A DNA stretch of 64,000 bases from CAZYXZ01 sp964651395. Lineage in GTDB: Bacteria > Actinomycetota > Actinomycetes > BP-191. Under the pieces are notes generated by a model that saw nothing but the letters and a program-made list of their open reading frames with translations, made no database searches and was not told where the DNA came from. Each line of letters opens with the position of its first letter. Position 1 is the first letter of the stretch. Made by a program: the position numbers and the translations under genes. The stretch spans positions 55,838 to 119,837 of the forward strand of contig CAZYXZ010000003.1 of the NCBI GenBank assembly GCA_964651395.1, given 5' to 3'. Of this stretch, positions 53,340 to 62,277 are shown in pieces.

Positions 53340-54851
53340 ATGACCGAGACCTACCAGCTGTTCATCGACGGCGAGCTCTGCCCGGCCGCCTCCGGCGCGA
53401 CCTTCGAGTCGCACGACCCGTCCACCGGCGAGGTGGTCGGCGTCGCCGCCGACGGCGGCGTCGCGGACGTCGAGCGGGCCATCGCGGCCGCACGCCGCGC
53501 GTTCGACACCGGCGACTGGGCGACGCAGAGCCGCGAGTCGCGGATCCGCCTCGTGCGCGACTTCGTCGAGCGGATCACCGCCGCACTGCCCGAGTTCATC
53601 GACATGGAGAGTCGCGACGCCGGCCACACCATGCGCCTCGCGTCGATGTTCACGGTGCCGCTCGGCGTCGAGCACTCCCGCACGGTCATCGATCTCTACG
53701 AGTCGCGGCGCGACATCGAGGGCCTGCCGCAGAACGCGACGCCCGAGCTGTCCTGGGACTACGCGCGCAAGGAGCCGGTCGGCGTCTGCGCCCTGATCGC
53801 GCCGTTCAACTTCCCGCTCATCCTCGCGATGTGGAAGGTCGCGCCGGCGCTCGTCACCGGCTGCACCGTCGTCCTCAAGCCCTCGACGTTCACGCCGGGC
53901 ACCGCCGCGCTGCTCGGCCGGGTCGCCGCCGAGGCCGGCCTGCCGCCGGGCGTCTTCAACGTCGTCACCTCGACCTCGATCGCCGTCGGCGAGGCGATGA
54001 CCGCCTCGCCGCTGGTGGACAAGGTCGCCTTCACGGGCTCGACCGAGGTGGGCAGGCGGATCATGCGTGGCGCCGCCGACACGGTGAAGAGCCTCACGCT
54101 CGAGCTCGGGGGCAAGGGCGTCACGCTGCTCCTCGACGACGCCGACCTCGACCTCGCGATCCCCGGCGCGCTGTGGGGATTCCTCACCCACCAGGGCCAG
54201 ATGTGCGAGTCGGGCACGCGCCTCCTCGTCCCGCGCCGGATGTACGACGAGGTGCTCGACCGGCTCGTCCCCCTGGCCGAGGCGCTCAAGGTCGGCCCGG
54301 CCGGCGACTTCGAGAGCGACCTCGGGCCGCTGATCTCCGCGGCGCAGATCGAGCGCGTGCAGGGCTACGTGAAGATCGGCCTCGACCAGGGCGCCCGGCT
54401 GGTCACCGGCGGCGAGGTGCTCACCGACGGCGAGCTCGCGAAGGGCCACTTCCACGCGCCGACGATCTTCGCCGACGTCACCAACGACATGACCATCGCG
54501 CAGGAGGAGATCTTCGGCCCGGTGCTCTCGGTGATCGGCTACGACGGCGACTCCGAGGCGGTCGCGATCGCCAACGACTCGCCGTACGGCCTGGCCAACT
54601 CGGTCTGGTCGACGAACATCCCGCGCGCGATCGCCGTCGCCAACCGGCTGCGCAGCGGCGCCGTCTGGGTCAACGAGAACCACGCGATGAACGCGAGCTC
54701 GCCGTTCGGCGGCTACAAGCAGTCCGGTGTCGGCCGCGAGCTCGGCAGCGCCGGCCTCGACGCGTACCTCGAGACCAAGCACGTGCGGGTCGACCAGACG
54801 ACCTCGCTCGCCCAGCGCTACTGGTACGGCGTCATCGGCCTCGGCGACTAA
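53340..54851 (+). CDS. NAD(P)-dependent aldehyde dehydrogenase
   Basis: The 503-residue protein has the complete ALDH layout: APFNFPL, FTGSTEVGRRI, LELGGKG (general-base Glu255) and QGQMCESGTR (nucleophile Cys289), then EEIFGPVLSV and SPFGGYKQSGVGRELG. It oxidises an aldehyde to the acid; sequence alone does not fix the substrate. It is divergent from the cupredoxin gene across 72 bp and is followed by the large hairpin that probably ends its transcript. Confidence 0.9.
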   Translation: MTETYQLFIDGELCPAASGATFESHDPSTGEVVGVAADGGVADVERAIAAARRAFDTGDWATQSRESRIRLVRDFVERITAALPEFIDMESRDAGHTMRLASMFTVPLGVEHSRTVIDLYESRRDIEGLPQNATPELSWDYARKEPVGVCALIAPFNFPLILAMWKVAPALVTGCTVVLKPSTFTPGTAALLGRVAAEAGLPPGVFNVVTSTSIAVGEAMTASPLVDKVAFTGSTEVGRRIMRGAADTVKSLTLELGGKGVTLLLDDADLDLAIPGALWGFLTHQGQMCESGTRLLVPRRMYDEVLDRLVPLAEALKVGPAGDFESDLGPLISAAQIERVQGYVKIGLDQGARLVTGGEVLTDGELAKGHFHAPTIFADVTNDMTIAQEEIFGPVLSVIGYDGDSEAVAIANDSPYGLANSVWSTNIPRAIAVANRLRSGAVWVNENHAMNASSPFGGYKQSGVGRELGSAGLDAYLETKHVRVDQTTSLAQRYWYGVIGLGD

Positions 54852-54863
54852 CGCGCCCCTTTT

Positions 54864-54920
54864 CGGATCTCACGTACCGTCAGGGGTCGCTTTTCGACCC
54901 CTACTGGTACGTGAGATCCG
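54864..54920. terminator. 57-nt compound hairpin between aldehyde dehydrogenase and endonuclease IV genes
   Basis: The outer stem CGGATCTCACGTACC (54864-54878) pairs perfectly with 54906-54920. Inside, AGGGGTCG pairs with CGACCCCT around CTTTT. It lacks a long T-run after it. It may terminate the upstream gene or be a palindromic repeat element; it lies 28 bp before the next start. Confidence 0.7.
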
Positions 54921-54947
54921 GAAGTGGGGGGGTCGTAGGGTGAGGGG

Positions 54948-55709
54948 ATGCTGAAGATTGGCGCGCATGTCGACCCGAAGGACCCGATCAGCGAGGCGAA
55001 GGCGCGCGACACCGACTTCGTGCAGCTCTTCCTCGGCGACCCGCAGGACTGGAAGAAGCCGGTCCCGCGCGACGACATCACCGAGCTGCGCGCGAGCGGT
55101 CTGACGTACGTCGTCCACGCGCCGTACGTCGTCAACGTCGCGACGCTGAACAACAAGATCCGGATCCCCAGCCGGAAGATCCTGCAACAGCACTGCGACG
55201 GCGCGGTCGAGCTCGGCGCGGTGGCCGTCGTCGTGCACGGCGGCCACGTCGCCAGCGACGACGAGATCGACAAGGGCATCGACAACTGGCGCAAGGCGGT
55301 GGAGCAGCTCGAGACGCCCGTCCAGCTGCTGCTCGAGAACACCGCCGGCGGCGACCACGCGCTCGCCCGGCGCTTCGAGCGGCTCGCGAGGCTCTGGGAC
55401 GCGATCGGCGACAGCGGCATCGGCTTCTGCCTCGACACCTGTCACGCGCATGCCGGTGGCGAGGAGCTGCCCGGCATCGTCGACCGCGTGCTGTCCATCA
55501 CCGGGCGGATCGACCTGGTCCACGCCAACGACTCCAAGGACGCCGCCGACTCCGGCCGCGACCGGCACGAGAACTTCGGCGCCGGCCAGATCGACCCGCA
55601 GCTGCTCGTCGAGGTGGTGAAGAAGGCCAAGGCGCCGGTGGTCTGCGAGACCCCCGGCGGCGCCGAGGGTCAGGGCGCCGACATCGCCTTCCTGCGCGAG
55701 CGCCTGTAG
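54948..55709 (+). CDS. nfo: Endonuclease IV-type AP endonuclease (deoxyribonuclease IV)
   Basis: This 253-residue TIM-barrel protein has the zinc-binding motifs of family 2 AP endonucleases: LKIGAHVD, YVVHAPY, VVHGGH, LLENTAGG, GFCLDTCHAHA and LVHANDSKDAADSGRDRHENFGAG. It cuts DNA 5' of abasic sites in base excision repair. The start follows GTGAGGGG. The gene overlaps the convergent penicillin-amidase gene by 40 bp at their 3' ends. Confidence 0.92.
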   Translation: MLKIGAHVDPKDPISEAKARDTDFVQLFLGDPQDWKKPVPRDDITELRASGLTYVVHAPYVVNVATLNNKIRIPSRKILQQHCDGAVELGAVAVVVHGGHVASDDEIDKGIDNWRKAVEQLETPVQLLLENTAGGDHALARRFERLARLWDAIGDSGIGFCLDTCHAHAGGEELPGIVDRVLSITGRIDLVHANDSKDAADSGRDRHENFGAGQIDPQLLVEVVKKAKAPVVCETPGGAEGQGADIAFLRERL

Positions 55710-58498
55710 GTCAGCGCCCCCACGGCCGACAGCAGCAGGGCCGTCGTCGGACCGACCATGCCCCAGCCGGTCGCGGGGAGCGGGCGGTCACTGGGCCGCG
55801 GCCGGATCACGGGGTCGCCGTGCGGCGCGGCCGGTCGCACGCGATGGGTCCGGATGTCGACGACCTGCTGGAACGTCGGCCGGTTCTGCCAGTCGATCGG
55901 CCGTACGCCGACCACGCCGACCGCGGAGTGGCGGATGCTGTCCTGCGTCTTGTCGTAGGTCCAGGTCTCCATGTTCTCGCCCTGGTCCGTGCGGATGTTC
56001 TCGACGACGGTGGCGAGTGACGCGCTCAGCTGGTTGCGGCAGGTCGCGAGGACGCCGCCGCCGCAGTACGTGCGGTGCCAGCGGCCCTGCACCGGGCGGC
56101 CCAGGATCTGGCGCAGGTCCTTGCTGAGGTAGCCGTACCAGGCGACGCCGTTCCAGGACGAGCCGATGCCCTGCCGCGGGTGGTCGTCGATGCCGGCCGG
56201 CAGCTGGTCGACCAGGTCGCCGAGCGTGCCCCGCAGGATGTCGCGGGCGAGCGTCTCGTACCACGCGTCGAAGATCGCGATGGCCGGCTGGTGGCTGTAA
56301 CCGGCGGTGCGGTCGTTGTCCTCGCGCAGGGCGCCGTCGTCGACCCACGCCTTGAGGACGGCGCGCGCCTCCGCGGTCTGCGCGTCGTTGCCCAGCACGT
56401 CGAGCACGAGCGGCAGCAGCTCGGCCCCGCGCGTGTCGACGTGCGCCGCCTCGGCCATCACGCCGACCAGCTGGGCACGGGTCATCTTCTTCGGCCCGGC
56501 GATGCCGGCCTCGATCCGCCGCGAGAGGTTGAGGGAGCGGTAGACCGGCCCGTAGGCCCACTCGCCGTCCGAGGAGTCGAAGTCGGGCGCCTGCTTGTTG
56601 TTCCAGTTCGCGATGTAGCCGGGCGCGGGGTTGATCGACCGCGGGTGCGCCTCGAACGGCAGCTCGCCCTTCCAGTCGTACTGACCCGTGCCCCACGTCG
56701 GGAAGTCCGGGTCCACGCCCGCCGCGCGGCGCGGCATCTTCGCCGAGTTGAAGTACGCGATGTCCTTGTCGTCGGCGTAGAACCAGTTGAACGTGTAGCC
56801 GACACCGTGGAAGGCCTTCTGGAAGCTGGCGGCGTCCTTCACGAAGTTCGGGTTCATGGCGCGCAGGAACCCGATGCCGCTGTCCAGCTCGCCGTTGAAC
56901 GTCGAGCGCTGGTTCACGATCGCGACCGGCTTGCCCTTGGCCATGGTGCGGAACGCGACGTTGCCGTGGACGGTGCGCTGCAGCTCCATCGTCACGAGGA
57001 TCGGCGTGCCCTGGCCGCCGGCCGACGGCTTGGCCATCTGCTCGTGGTCGCGGATGAGCATCTCGACGCACTGCCCGTTGTACATGTAGCCGGTCGACTC
57101 GAGCGTCGGCTCGGAACCGTCGGCGTTGCACAGCTCCTCGGCGATCTGGTCCACGACGTCGTTGCCCGAGCTGGTCGCGGACCACGCGAAGTCGCGGCCG
57201 TGCCCGAGCTGCACGACGGCGTTGGTGCCGGCGAAGGACACGCCGCGCGCGTCGATGTTCGGCCCGTGCAGGTCGATCTCGACGAGCAGCTGCGGCGCGT
57301 AGTAGCTGGTCTGCGGGCCGAACACGGCCAGCGGGTGCCCGGTCGCCGACTCCGCCGCCGACACCAGCAGCGCGTTGCTGTTGCCCTGCTTGAGGTTGAG
57401 GTGGATCGGGCCGAACGGTCCGTCGACCTTGGTCGGGATGGCCAGTTCCGGGGGCAGCGTGGTCACGACGCCGCCCGTGCCGGGAGCCGTCGGTCCGTCG
57501 ACGTCGGGCAGCACGATGGCCGCGGCCTGCGGCGTCGGCAGCTGCTGCGCCGGGAAGCGGTCGGGGATGGTCACCGGCGCCTCCGGGTCGTCCTTCATCC
57601 GGAAGTCGTCGTACATCTTGCGGCCCTCGACCGCGCCGAACTTCGCCTGCAGCCGCTGCAGCCAGATCGCGTTGGCGTACTCGCGGCCGCCGCCCTTGCC
57701 GAAGATGCCACCGACGAGCGAGGCGATGTAGACGATGTCCTTCGGGGTCCACGGCGTCGGGAGGATCTGCAGTGCGGCGTACTCGCCGGGCAGCTTGGTC
57801 ACGTCGCGTATCGCCGCGTCCTGCGCCGCGTTGATGCCGTCGACGTAGGCCTGGATCCCGTCCTCGAAGAGCTGGCCCTCCGCCCCGAACTTCTCCGACA
57901 TCGAGTCGATCTGCGCCTGCGCCTCCTCGTCGTTGTAGCCGGCCGCGAGCAGCTGTCCGCGGTCCATCGCGAGGTTGGCCGGGGAGGCGCCGAGGAACTC
58001 GGACATGCGGGCGGCGCCGACGTGGCGCAGCGCGTCCTGGAGGAACATCCGGTCCTCGGTGCCGGCGTAGCCCGCCCCGTACGCCGTGTCGAGGTCGGTG
58101 TCGCCGTAGATGTGCGGCACGCCGAAGGTGTCCCTGATGATCGTCACGCCGGGGCGCGGCGAGTACATGCGCACGATGTTGGCCGGCTCGACGCCGAACG
58201 ACCCGTCCTTGAAGACGGCGTCGACGTCCGCCTCGGTCAGCTCGTTCGGGTCCTTGGTGCCGAGGGCGTCGTAGAGCTCCAGCTGGTCCGCGTAGTTGGG
58301 CGGCACGGTGCCGAAGAGCTGCGCCTGGGCGATGTCGAAGGCGCTCATGGTGCCGTTGCTGCCCGGGGGCAGGACGTTGCGGATGTTGCCGTAGCCGTTG
58401 GCGCCGTACTCCGTCGGCGTGACCGCGTGGCCGCCCGGCAGGGCCAGGGTCACGGAGAGAGTGCCGGCAATTGCGACAATCGGTAGAAGTCGACGCAT
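55670..58498 (-). CDS. Secreted penicillin amidase-family Ntn hydrolase with LPATG anchor
   Basis: The 942-residue protein has a signal peptide (RRLLPIVAIAGTLSVTLALPG), an alpha-chain region with VTIIRDTFGVPHIYG, a linker, then the beta-chain start with the nucleophile Ser at about residue 373 (QGNSNALLV). Other hallmarks are VQLGHGRDFAWSAT and YFNSAKMPRR. Autocatalytic cleavage before the Ser is expected. The C-terminus has LPATGW, a hydrophobic stretch and RRSRRK, a sorting signal, so it is probably wall-linked. Acylases of this family cleave beta-lactams or acyl-homoserine lactones; the substrate is unknown. Confidence 0.88.
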   Translation of the reverse strand: MRRLLPIVAIAGTLSVTLALPGGHAVTPTEYGANGYGNIRNVLPPGSNGTMSAFDIAQAQLFGTVPPNYADQLELYDALGTKDPNELTEADVDAVFKDGSFGVEPANIVRMYSPRPGVTIIRDTFGVPHIYGDTDLDTAYGAGYAGTEDRMFLQDALRHVGAARMSEFLGASPANLAMDRGQLLAAGYNDEEAQAQIDSMSEKFGAEGQLFEDGIQAYVDGINAAQDAAIRDVTKLPGEYAALQILPTPWTPKDIVYIASLVGGIFGKGGGREYANAIWLQRLQAKFGAVEGRKMYDDFRMKDDPEAPVTIPDRFPAQQLPTPQAAAIVLPDVDGPTAPGTGGVVTTLPPELAIPTKVDGPFGPIHLNLKQGNSNALLVSAAESATGHPLAVFGPQTSYYAPQLLVEIDLHGPNIDARGVSFAGTNAVVQLGHGRDFAWSATSSGNDVVDQIAEELCNADGSEPTLESTGYMYNGQCVEMLIRDHEQMAKPSAGGQGTPILVTMELQRTVHGNVAFRTMAKGKPVAIVNQRSTFNGELDSGIGFLRAMNPNFVKDAASFQKAFHGVGYTFNWFYADDKDIAYFNSAKMPRRAAGVDPDFPTWGTGQYDWKGELPFEAHPRSINPAPGYIANWNNKQAPDFDSSDGEWAYGPVYRSLNLSRRIEAGIAGPKKMTRAQLVGVMAEAAHVDTRGAELLPLVLDVLGNDAQTAEARAVLKAWVDDGALREDNDRTAGYSHQPAIAIFDAWYETLARDILRGTLGDLVDQLPAGIDDHPRQGIGSSWNGVAWYGYLSKDLRQILGRPVQGRWHRTYCGGGVLATCRNQLSASLATVVENIRTDQGENMETWTYDKTQDSIRHSAVGVVGVRPIDWQNRPTFQQVVDIRTHRVRPAAPHGDPVIRPRPSDRPLPATGWGMVGPTTALLLSAVGALTYRRSRRKAMSAP

Positions 58499-58550
58499 CC
58501 TTACCCGTTCGTCACTTCAGGGTCCGGCCCCTGCCGCCGATGTCCCGCCC

Positions 58551-59873
58551 ATGCGCCTGCGCCGCTCCGCCGTACTGCTGGCCGTGGCGCTCGGCCTGAC
58601 GGCCACGGCGCTGCCCGGTCTGGGCACCGAGCTCGTACCGGTCTCGCAGGTCCTCCGCTCCTCCCTCCGCGCCGGCGTCAGTGCCCTGGACCTGGCGCCG
58701 GGGACGCAGCTGCTGGGCGTCACGTGGTCGTCCGGTACGCCGGAGATCGCGGTCCGCTGGCACGGCCGGGCCGGCTGGTCGCCCTGGCAGGCCGCGGAGG
58801 CCGACGGCGGCCCGGACGCCGACAGCGCCGAGGGCCGCGGCGCCCGGGCGGGCACCGAGCCGCTGTGGGTCCCGGCCGGCGCCGACCGCCCGGAGGTCCG
58901 CTCCTCCGTCGCCGGCACGGAGCTGGTCGTCGTCCGCGAGCGGCAGCAGCGCCGCTGGCGCGCCGGTACGCCGGCCCGCGCCACGGTCGCGCTGCCCCGG
59001 CTGGGCGACGTCGTCACCCGGGCCGAGTGGGGCGCGAACGAGAAGCTCCGCGGCAAGACGGAGTACGGCCCCCGCCCCGTCGCCGCCGTCGTGCACCACA
59101 CGGTGAACTCGAACAGCTACACGCAGGCGGAGGCCGCGGGACTGATCCGCGGCATCTACGCGTACCACGTGCAAGGGCGCCGCTGGGACGACATCGCCTA
59201 CCACCTGGTCGTCGACCGGTTCGGTCGCGTCTTCGAAGGCCGGTACGGCGCGCTCGGCGCGAAGCCGGTCGTCGGGGCGCACACCGCCGGCTTCAACACC
59301 GGGACGGTGGGCATCGCGATGCTCGGCGACGCCGACCTGGCAGCGCCCGCGCAGGAGCAGATGCATCGGGTCGCCGCTGCCGGTGCATGGGCGGCGGACC
59401 GGTGGGGGTTCGACCCGCGCACGTCGGTGACGCTGACGTCGCGCGGGTCGCCGCGGTTCAAGAGCGGCACCAAGGTGTCGGTGGCTCGCATGCCGGGGCA
59501 CCGGGATCTCGGTCAGACCGCGTGTCCGGGGCGATATGCGTATCCGGCTCTACCCCAGCTGCGCGACAAGGCGTGGTCGCTGCTGGCTCCGGTGTTCACC
59601 GCGGTCTCGGTTACCGGGCCGGCTCAAGCGAGTACGCCGGCGCGGGTCGCCGCTGTCCTGACTGGTGCTGCGTCGTGGCAGGTCACGGTGGAGAACGCTC
59701 TTGGTCTCACCGTGAAAAACGCAGCTGGGACAGGGCGGGCGGTCGAACTGACGTGGGACGGCACCTTCCTCGGGTTGCCGCTGCCGGGCAGGTACACCTG
59801 GACCATGACCGCTGACGACGGCATCCACGGCCCGTCGGAGCCTGTGTCCGGAACGGTCGACGCGACTTTCTGA
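58551..59873 (+). CDS. Secreted PGRP/amidase_2-type N-acetylmuramoyl-L-alanine amidase
   Basis: The protein has 440 residues from ATG 58551, where the signal peptide (RRSAVLLAVALGLTATALPG) begins. A beta-rich N-terminal region precedes the amidase_2/PGRP domain: RAEWGANEK, AAVVHHTVNSN (zinc His), YHLVVDRFGRVFEGR, GTVGIAMLG and MPGHRDLGQTACPG (zinc His and Cys). A C-terminal Ig-like domain (VENALGLTVKNAAGTGRAVELTWDG) follows. It cleaves cell-wall stem peptides. It is divergent from the penicillin-amidase gene. Confidence 0.9.
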   Translation: MRLRRSAVLLAVALGLTATALPGLGTELVPVSQVLRSSLRAGVSALDLAPGTQLLGVTWSSGTPEIAVRWHGRAGWSPWQAAEADGGPDADSAEGRGARAGTEPLWVPAGADRPEVRSSVAGTELVVVRERQQRRWRAGTPARATVALPRLGDVVTRAEWGANEKLRGKTEYGPRPVAAVVHHTVNSNSYTQAEAAGLIRGIYAYHVQGRRWDDIAYHLVVDRFGRVFEGRYGALGAKPVVGAHTAGFNTGTVGIAMLGDADLAAPAQEQMHRVAAAGAWAADRWGFDPRTSVTLTSRGSPRFKSGTKVSVARMPGHRDLGQTACPGRYAYPALPQLRDKAWSLLAPVFTAVSVTGPAQASTPARVAAVLTGAASWQVTVENALGLTVKNAAGTGRAVELTWDGTFLGLPLPGRYTWTMTADDGIHGPSEPVSGTVDATF

Positions 59874-59906
59874 AGACTTATGCGCTGTCAGCGCGAATAA
59901 GTCTTC
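59872..59906. terminator. Bidirectional terminator between convergent genes
   Basis: GAAGACTTAT (59872-59881) pairs with ATAAGTCTTC (59897-59906), enclosing GCGCTG/CAGCGC. It sits exactly between the amidase stop and the glycosyltransferase stop, ending both transcripts; A/T tracts on each arm supply the U-rich ends. Confidence 0.8.
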
Positions 59907-59910
59907 ATGA

Positions 59911-60606
59911 TCACGGCTTCTGGACGCCGCGGAGGCGGACCTTCATCAGGATCCACAGCGCCTCGACGCCGTCCTTCCACGTCAGCTTCTTGCCGGCCTC
60001 GCGCGTCCGGGCCTTGTAGCTGATCGGCACCTCGAACGGTCGCAGCCCGCGTGCCAGCACCTTGCCGGTCAGCTCCGCCTCCATGCCGAAGCCCGTCGCC
60101 TTCACGTCCAGCTCCCGGTAGAACGCGAGCGGCATGAGCTTGAAGCAGGTCTCGAGGTCGCTGATCCAGCTGTTGAACAGCACGTTGGCGAACATCGTCA
60201 CGGCCTTGTTGCCCATGACGTACCAGAACGAGAACGCCGTGTTCGACCCGAACGAGCGGGTGCCGTAGACGATCGTCGCCTCGCCCTGCAGGACCGGCTG
60301 CAGCAGCGACGGCAGCTGCTCCGGCGCGTACTCGAGGTCGGCGTCGCAGATCACCATGTAGTCGCCGGACGCCAGCCCGGCGGCCGTCCGGATGGCCGCC
60401 CCCTTGCCCTTGTTCTTCGGGTGCGTGTGCTGCACCAGGCGCGGGTCGGCGAGGCCGGCGAGCACGTCCGCCGTGCCGTCCGAGCTCCCGTCGTTGACGA
60501 GCACCAGCTCGACCTCGCACGGGTAGTCGACGTCGAGCACCCGCTTCACCGCGGCCGCGACGGTCGACACCTCGTTGTAGACGGGCATCAGGATGGACAG
60601 CTTCAT
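59911..60606 (-). CDS. Family 2 glycosyltransferase
   Basis: The 231-residue protein starts KLSILMPVYNEVSTVAAAVKRVLD, with the GT-A motifs LVLVNDGSSDGT, NKGKGAAIRTA and ICDADLEYAPEQLP (DxD-type) and an SYKARTREAGKK segment. It resembles DPM/GtrB-like enzymes that transfer sugars to polyprenyl phosphate, but lacks the C-terminal membrane helices. It is 20 bp downstream of the first polytopic membrane gene, so the three form one unit, perhaps for cell-envelope glycans. Confidence 0.85.
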   Translation of the reverse strand: MKLSILMPVYNEVSTVAAAVKRVLDVDYPCEVELVLVNDGSSDGTADVLAGLADPRLVQHTHPKNKGKGAAIRTAAGLASGDYMVICDADLEYAPEQLPSLLQPVLQGEATIVYGTRSFGSNTAFSFWYVMGNKAVTMFANVLFNSWISDLETCFKLMPLAFYRELDVKATGFGMEAELTGKVLARGLRPFEVPISYKARTREAGKKLTWKDGVEALWILMKVRLRGVQKP

Positions 60607-60626
60607 GGGAGCAAAGGGTAGCCGGG

Positions 60627-62276
60627 CTAGCCGGTGATCTCGTACACGACGATCTCCCCGTGGTCGGTACGCCGCACTGCCAGCCCGTCCACGGGGCGGT
60701 CCGCCGCGATCGACCAGCCTCCGTCCAGCCGGCGGTGCAGCACGACCGTGCGCACGCCGAGCTCGCGCAGGTAGGTGATCGACGCCGCGTCCGGGAAGCC
60801 CTTCACCGACTCCCGGATCTCGTGCTGGGCCCTGGGCGTGAAGCCGCCGTAGCCGTTGACGATCGCCGGGAACCCGTCGGTCGACCACAGCATGAACCGG
60901 CTGTCCCGGCCGAGGTCGCTCGGCAGGTGCAGCTGCGGCCCGGCCACGCCGGACAGGCCGGCCGGCTGCCGGGGCACCGTCGGGTACGGCGCGCGGCCCC
61001 ACCCTTCGACGAGCGCGAGCGCCACGAGGCCGGCGCAGAGCAGCGCCGGCGCGTACCGCCACTCCCGCTCACCCCGCGCGACCATCCGCTCCACCGCGAG
61101 CGCGGCGAGCATGGCCAGCCCGAGTGTCACCAGCGTCATCAGCCGGCCGGGCGTCCGGATGCCCTGCCAACCCGGCGCGTGGTCGAAGAGCAGCTTGTAC
61201 GCGAAGCGCCCGTTCCCCGGCGACCTGTTGCCGAGGGCGAGGGCGAGCGTCACGACACTGCCGGCGGCCAGCCCGGCGCGCAGCTTCCAGCTCCCGGCGC
61301 CGCGCGTCGCTCCCACGACCGCGAGGGTCAGCAGTGTCACGCCGGGCAGCAGCGCCTGCTCGGTGGCGTTCGGCAGCTTGGCCCGCGCGTCGCGGGTGAA
61401 GTCCCCCCACAGCCGGCTCTCCTCCGGCGCCACGAGCATCGAGCGGAGGTCGGGCGAGAACGCGCTGACCTCGCCGTACGTGCGCCGCGCCTCCGGCCGG
61501 TCGTCGACGACGCGCAGGAACGGTCGCGCCATCAGGCCGACCACCGCGACGAACAGCACCATCCCCACCGCCGAGGTGACCAGGACGCCACGGCTCACCG
61601 GCGGGCGGCCGCGCACGAGCCACCACACGACGGCCAGCACCACGAGTACGCCGAGCAGGTAGCCCAGCTGGAGCCCGAGCGCGAAGCCGATCGAGACCTG
61701 CCAGGCCGCGACCAGCCACCCCGCGAGGACGTAGCCGGGCCGGCCGCGCGTGTACCCGCGCACGAGCAGGTAGAGGCAGAGCGGGATGCCGCCGCTCGAC
61801 AGCACGTGCAGGTGGCCGTCCTGCCCGAGCCGCCACGGGGAGTACGCGAACAGGACGCCCGCGACCGACGCCGCGAGCGGGCGTGCCCCGACCTCCCGGG
61901 CCAGCAGGTACGCACCCACGAGCGCGAGCGCGTACGCGAAGAGGAACAGCACGTTGTAGCGGACGAGCGCCGCGGTGGGCCCGTGGCCGATCAGCCCGGC
62001 CGGCGCGTAGCCGACCAGCGCGTCGCTGAACGCCAGGCTGTCGGGCAGCGGCCAGAACGCGTTGCTCTGGAAGAGGTCCAGGGGCTGCTCCCGCAGCGCG
62101 TGACCGTTCCAGGCCACCTGCCAGGTGAGCAGCATCGGGTCGGTCGTGTCGTGCGCCGTCACCGTGCCCGGATGGCGCACCAGGGGGAGGTGCATCAGGC
62201 AGGACAACCCGCCGCCGGTCAGCGAGACGAGCAGCGCCTCGCGCCAGGTCGGCGATCCGGCCGTCGCGCGCGCCAC
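60627..62276 (-). CDS. Polytopic membrane protein, paralogue A (glycosyltransferase-like)
   Basis: The 549-residue protein starts with GTG one base after the paralogue's stop. It has about ten membrane helices (for example VRYNVLFLFAYALALVGAYLLA, LGYLLGVLVVLAVVWWLV), an early acidic DTTDPMLLTWQVAWN and a C-terminal soluble domain (INGYGGFTPRAQHEI..VKGFPD). The acidic first loop and architecture resemble GT-C-type or YfhO-like membrane transferases. Lipid-linked sugar transfer is inference. It is clearly paralogous to the next gene. Confidence 0.75.
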   Translation of the reverse strand: MARATAGSPTWREALLVSLTGGGLSCLMHLPLVRHPGTVTAHDTTDPMLLTWQVAWNGHALREQPLDLFQSNAFWPLPDSLAFSDALVGYAPAGLIGHGPTAALVRYNVLFLFAYALALVGAYLLAREVGARPLAASVAGVLFAYSPWRLGQDGHLHVLSSGGIPLCLYLLVRGYTRGRPGYVLAGWLVAAWQVSIGFALGLQLGYLLGVLVVLAVVWWLVRGRPPVSRGVLVTSAVGMVLFVAVVGLMARPFLRVVDDRPEARRTYGEVSAFSPDLRSMLVAPEESRLWGDFTRDARAKLPNATEQALLPGVTLLTLAVVGATRGAGSWKLRAGLAAGSVVTLALALGNRSPGNGRFAYKLLFDHAPGWQGIRTPGRLMTLVTLGLAMLAALAVERMVARGEREWRYAPALLCAGLVALALVEGWGRAPYPTVPRQPAGLSGVAGPQLHLPSDLGRDSRFMLWSTDGFPAIVNGYGGFTPRAQHEIRESVKGFPDAASITYLRELGVRTVVLHRRLDGGWSIAADRPVDGLAVRRTDHGEIVVYEITG

Positions 62277-62277
62277 G

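Noticed and set aside
52530..54851. Long open frames around the aldehyde dehydrogenase and cupredoxin genes on both strands
   Set aside because: The extra N-terminal parts are antisense shadows; the real starts at 53340 and 53267 are set by family alignment and the signal peptide.
55788..57752. 654-residue Arg/Ala-rich open frame
   Set aside because: It is an out-of-frame shadow of the penicillin-amidase-family gene on the same strand.
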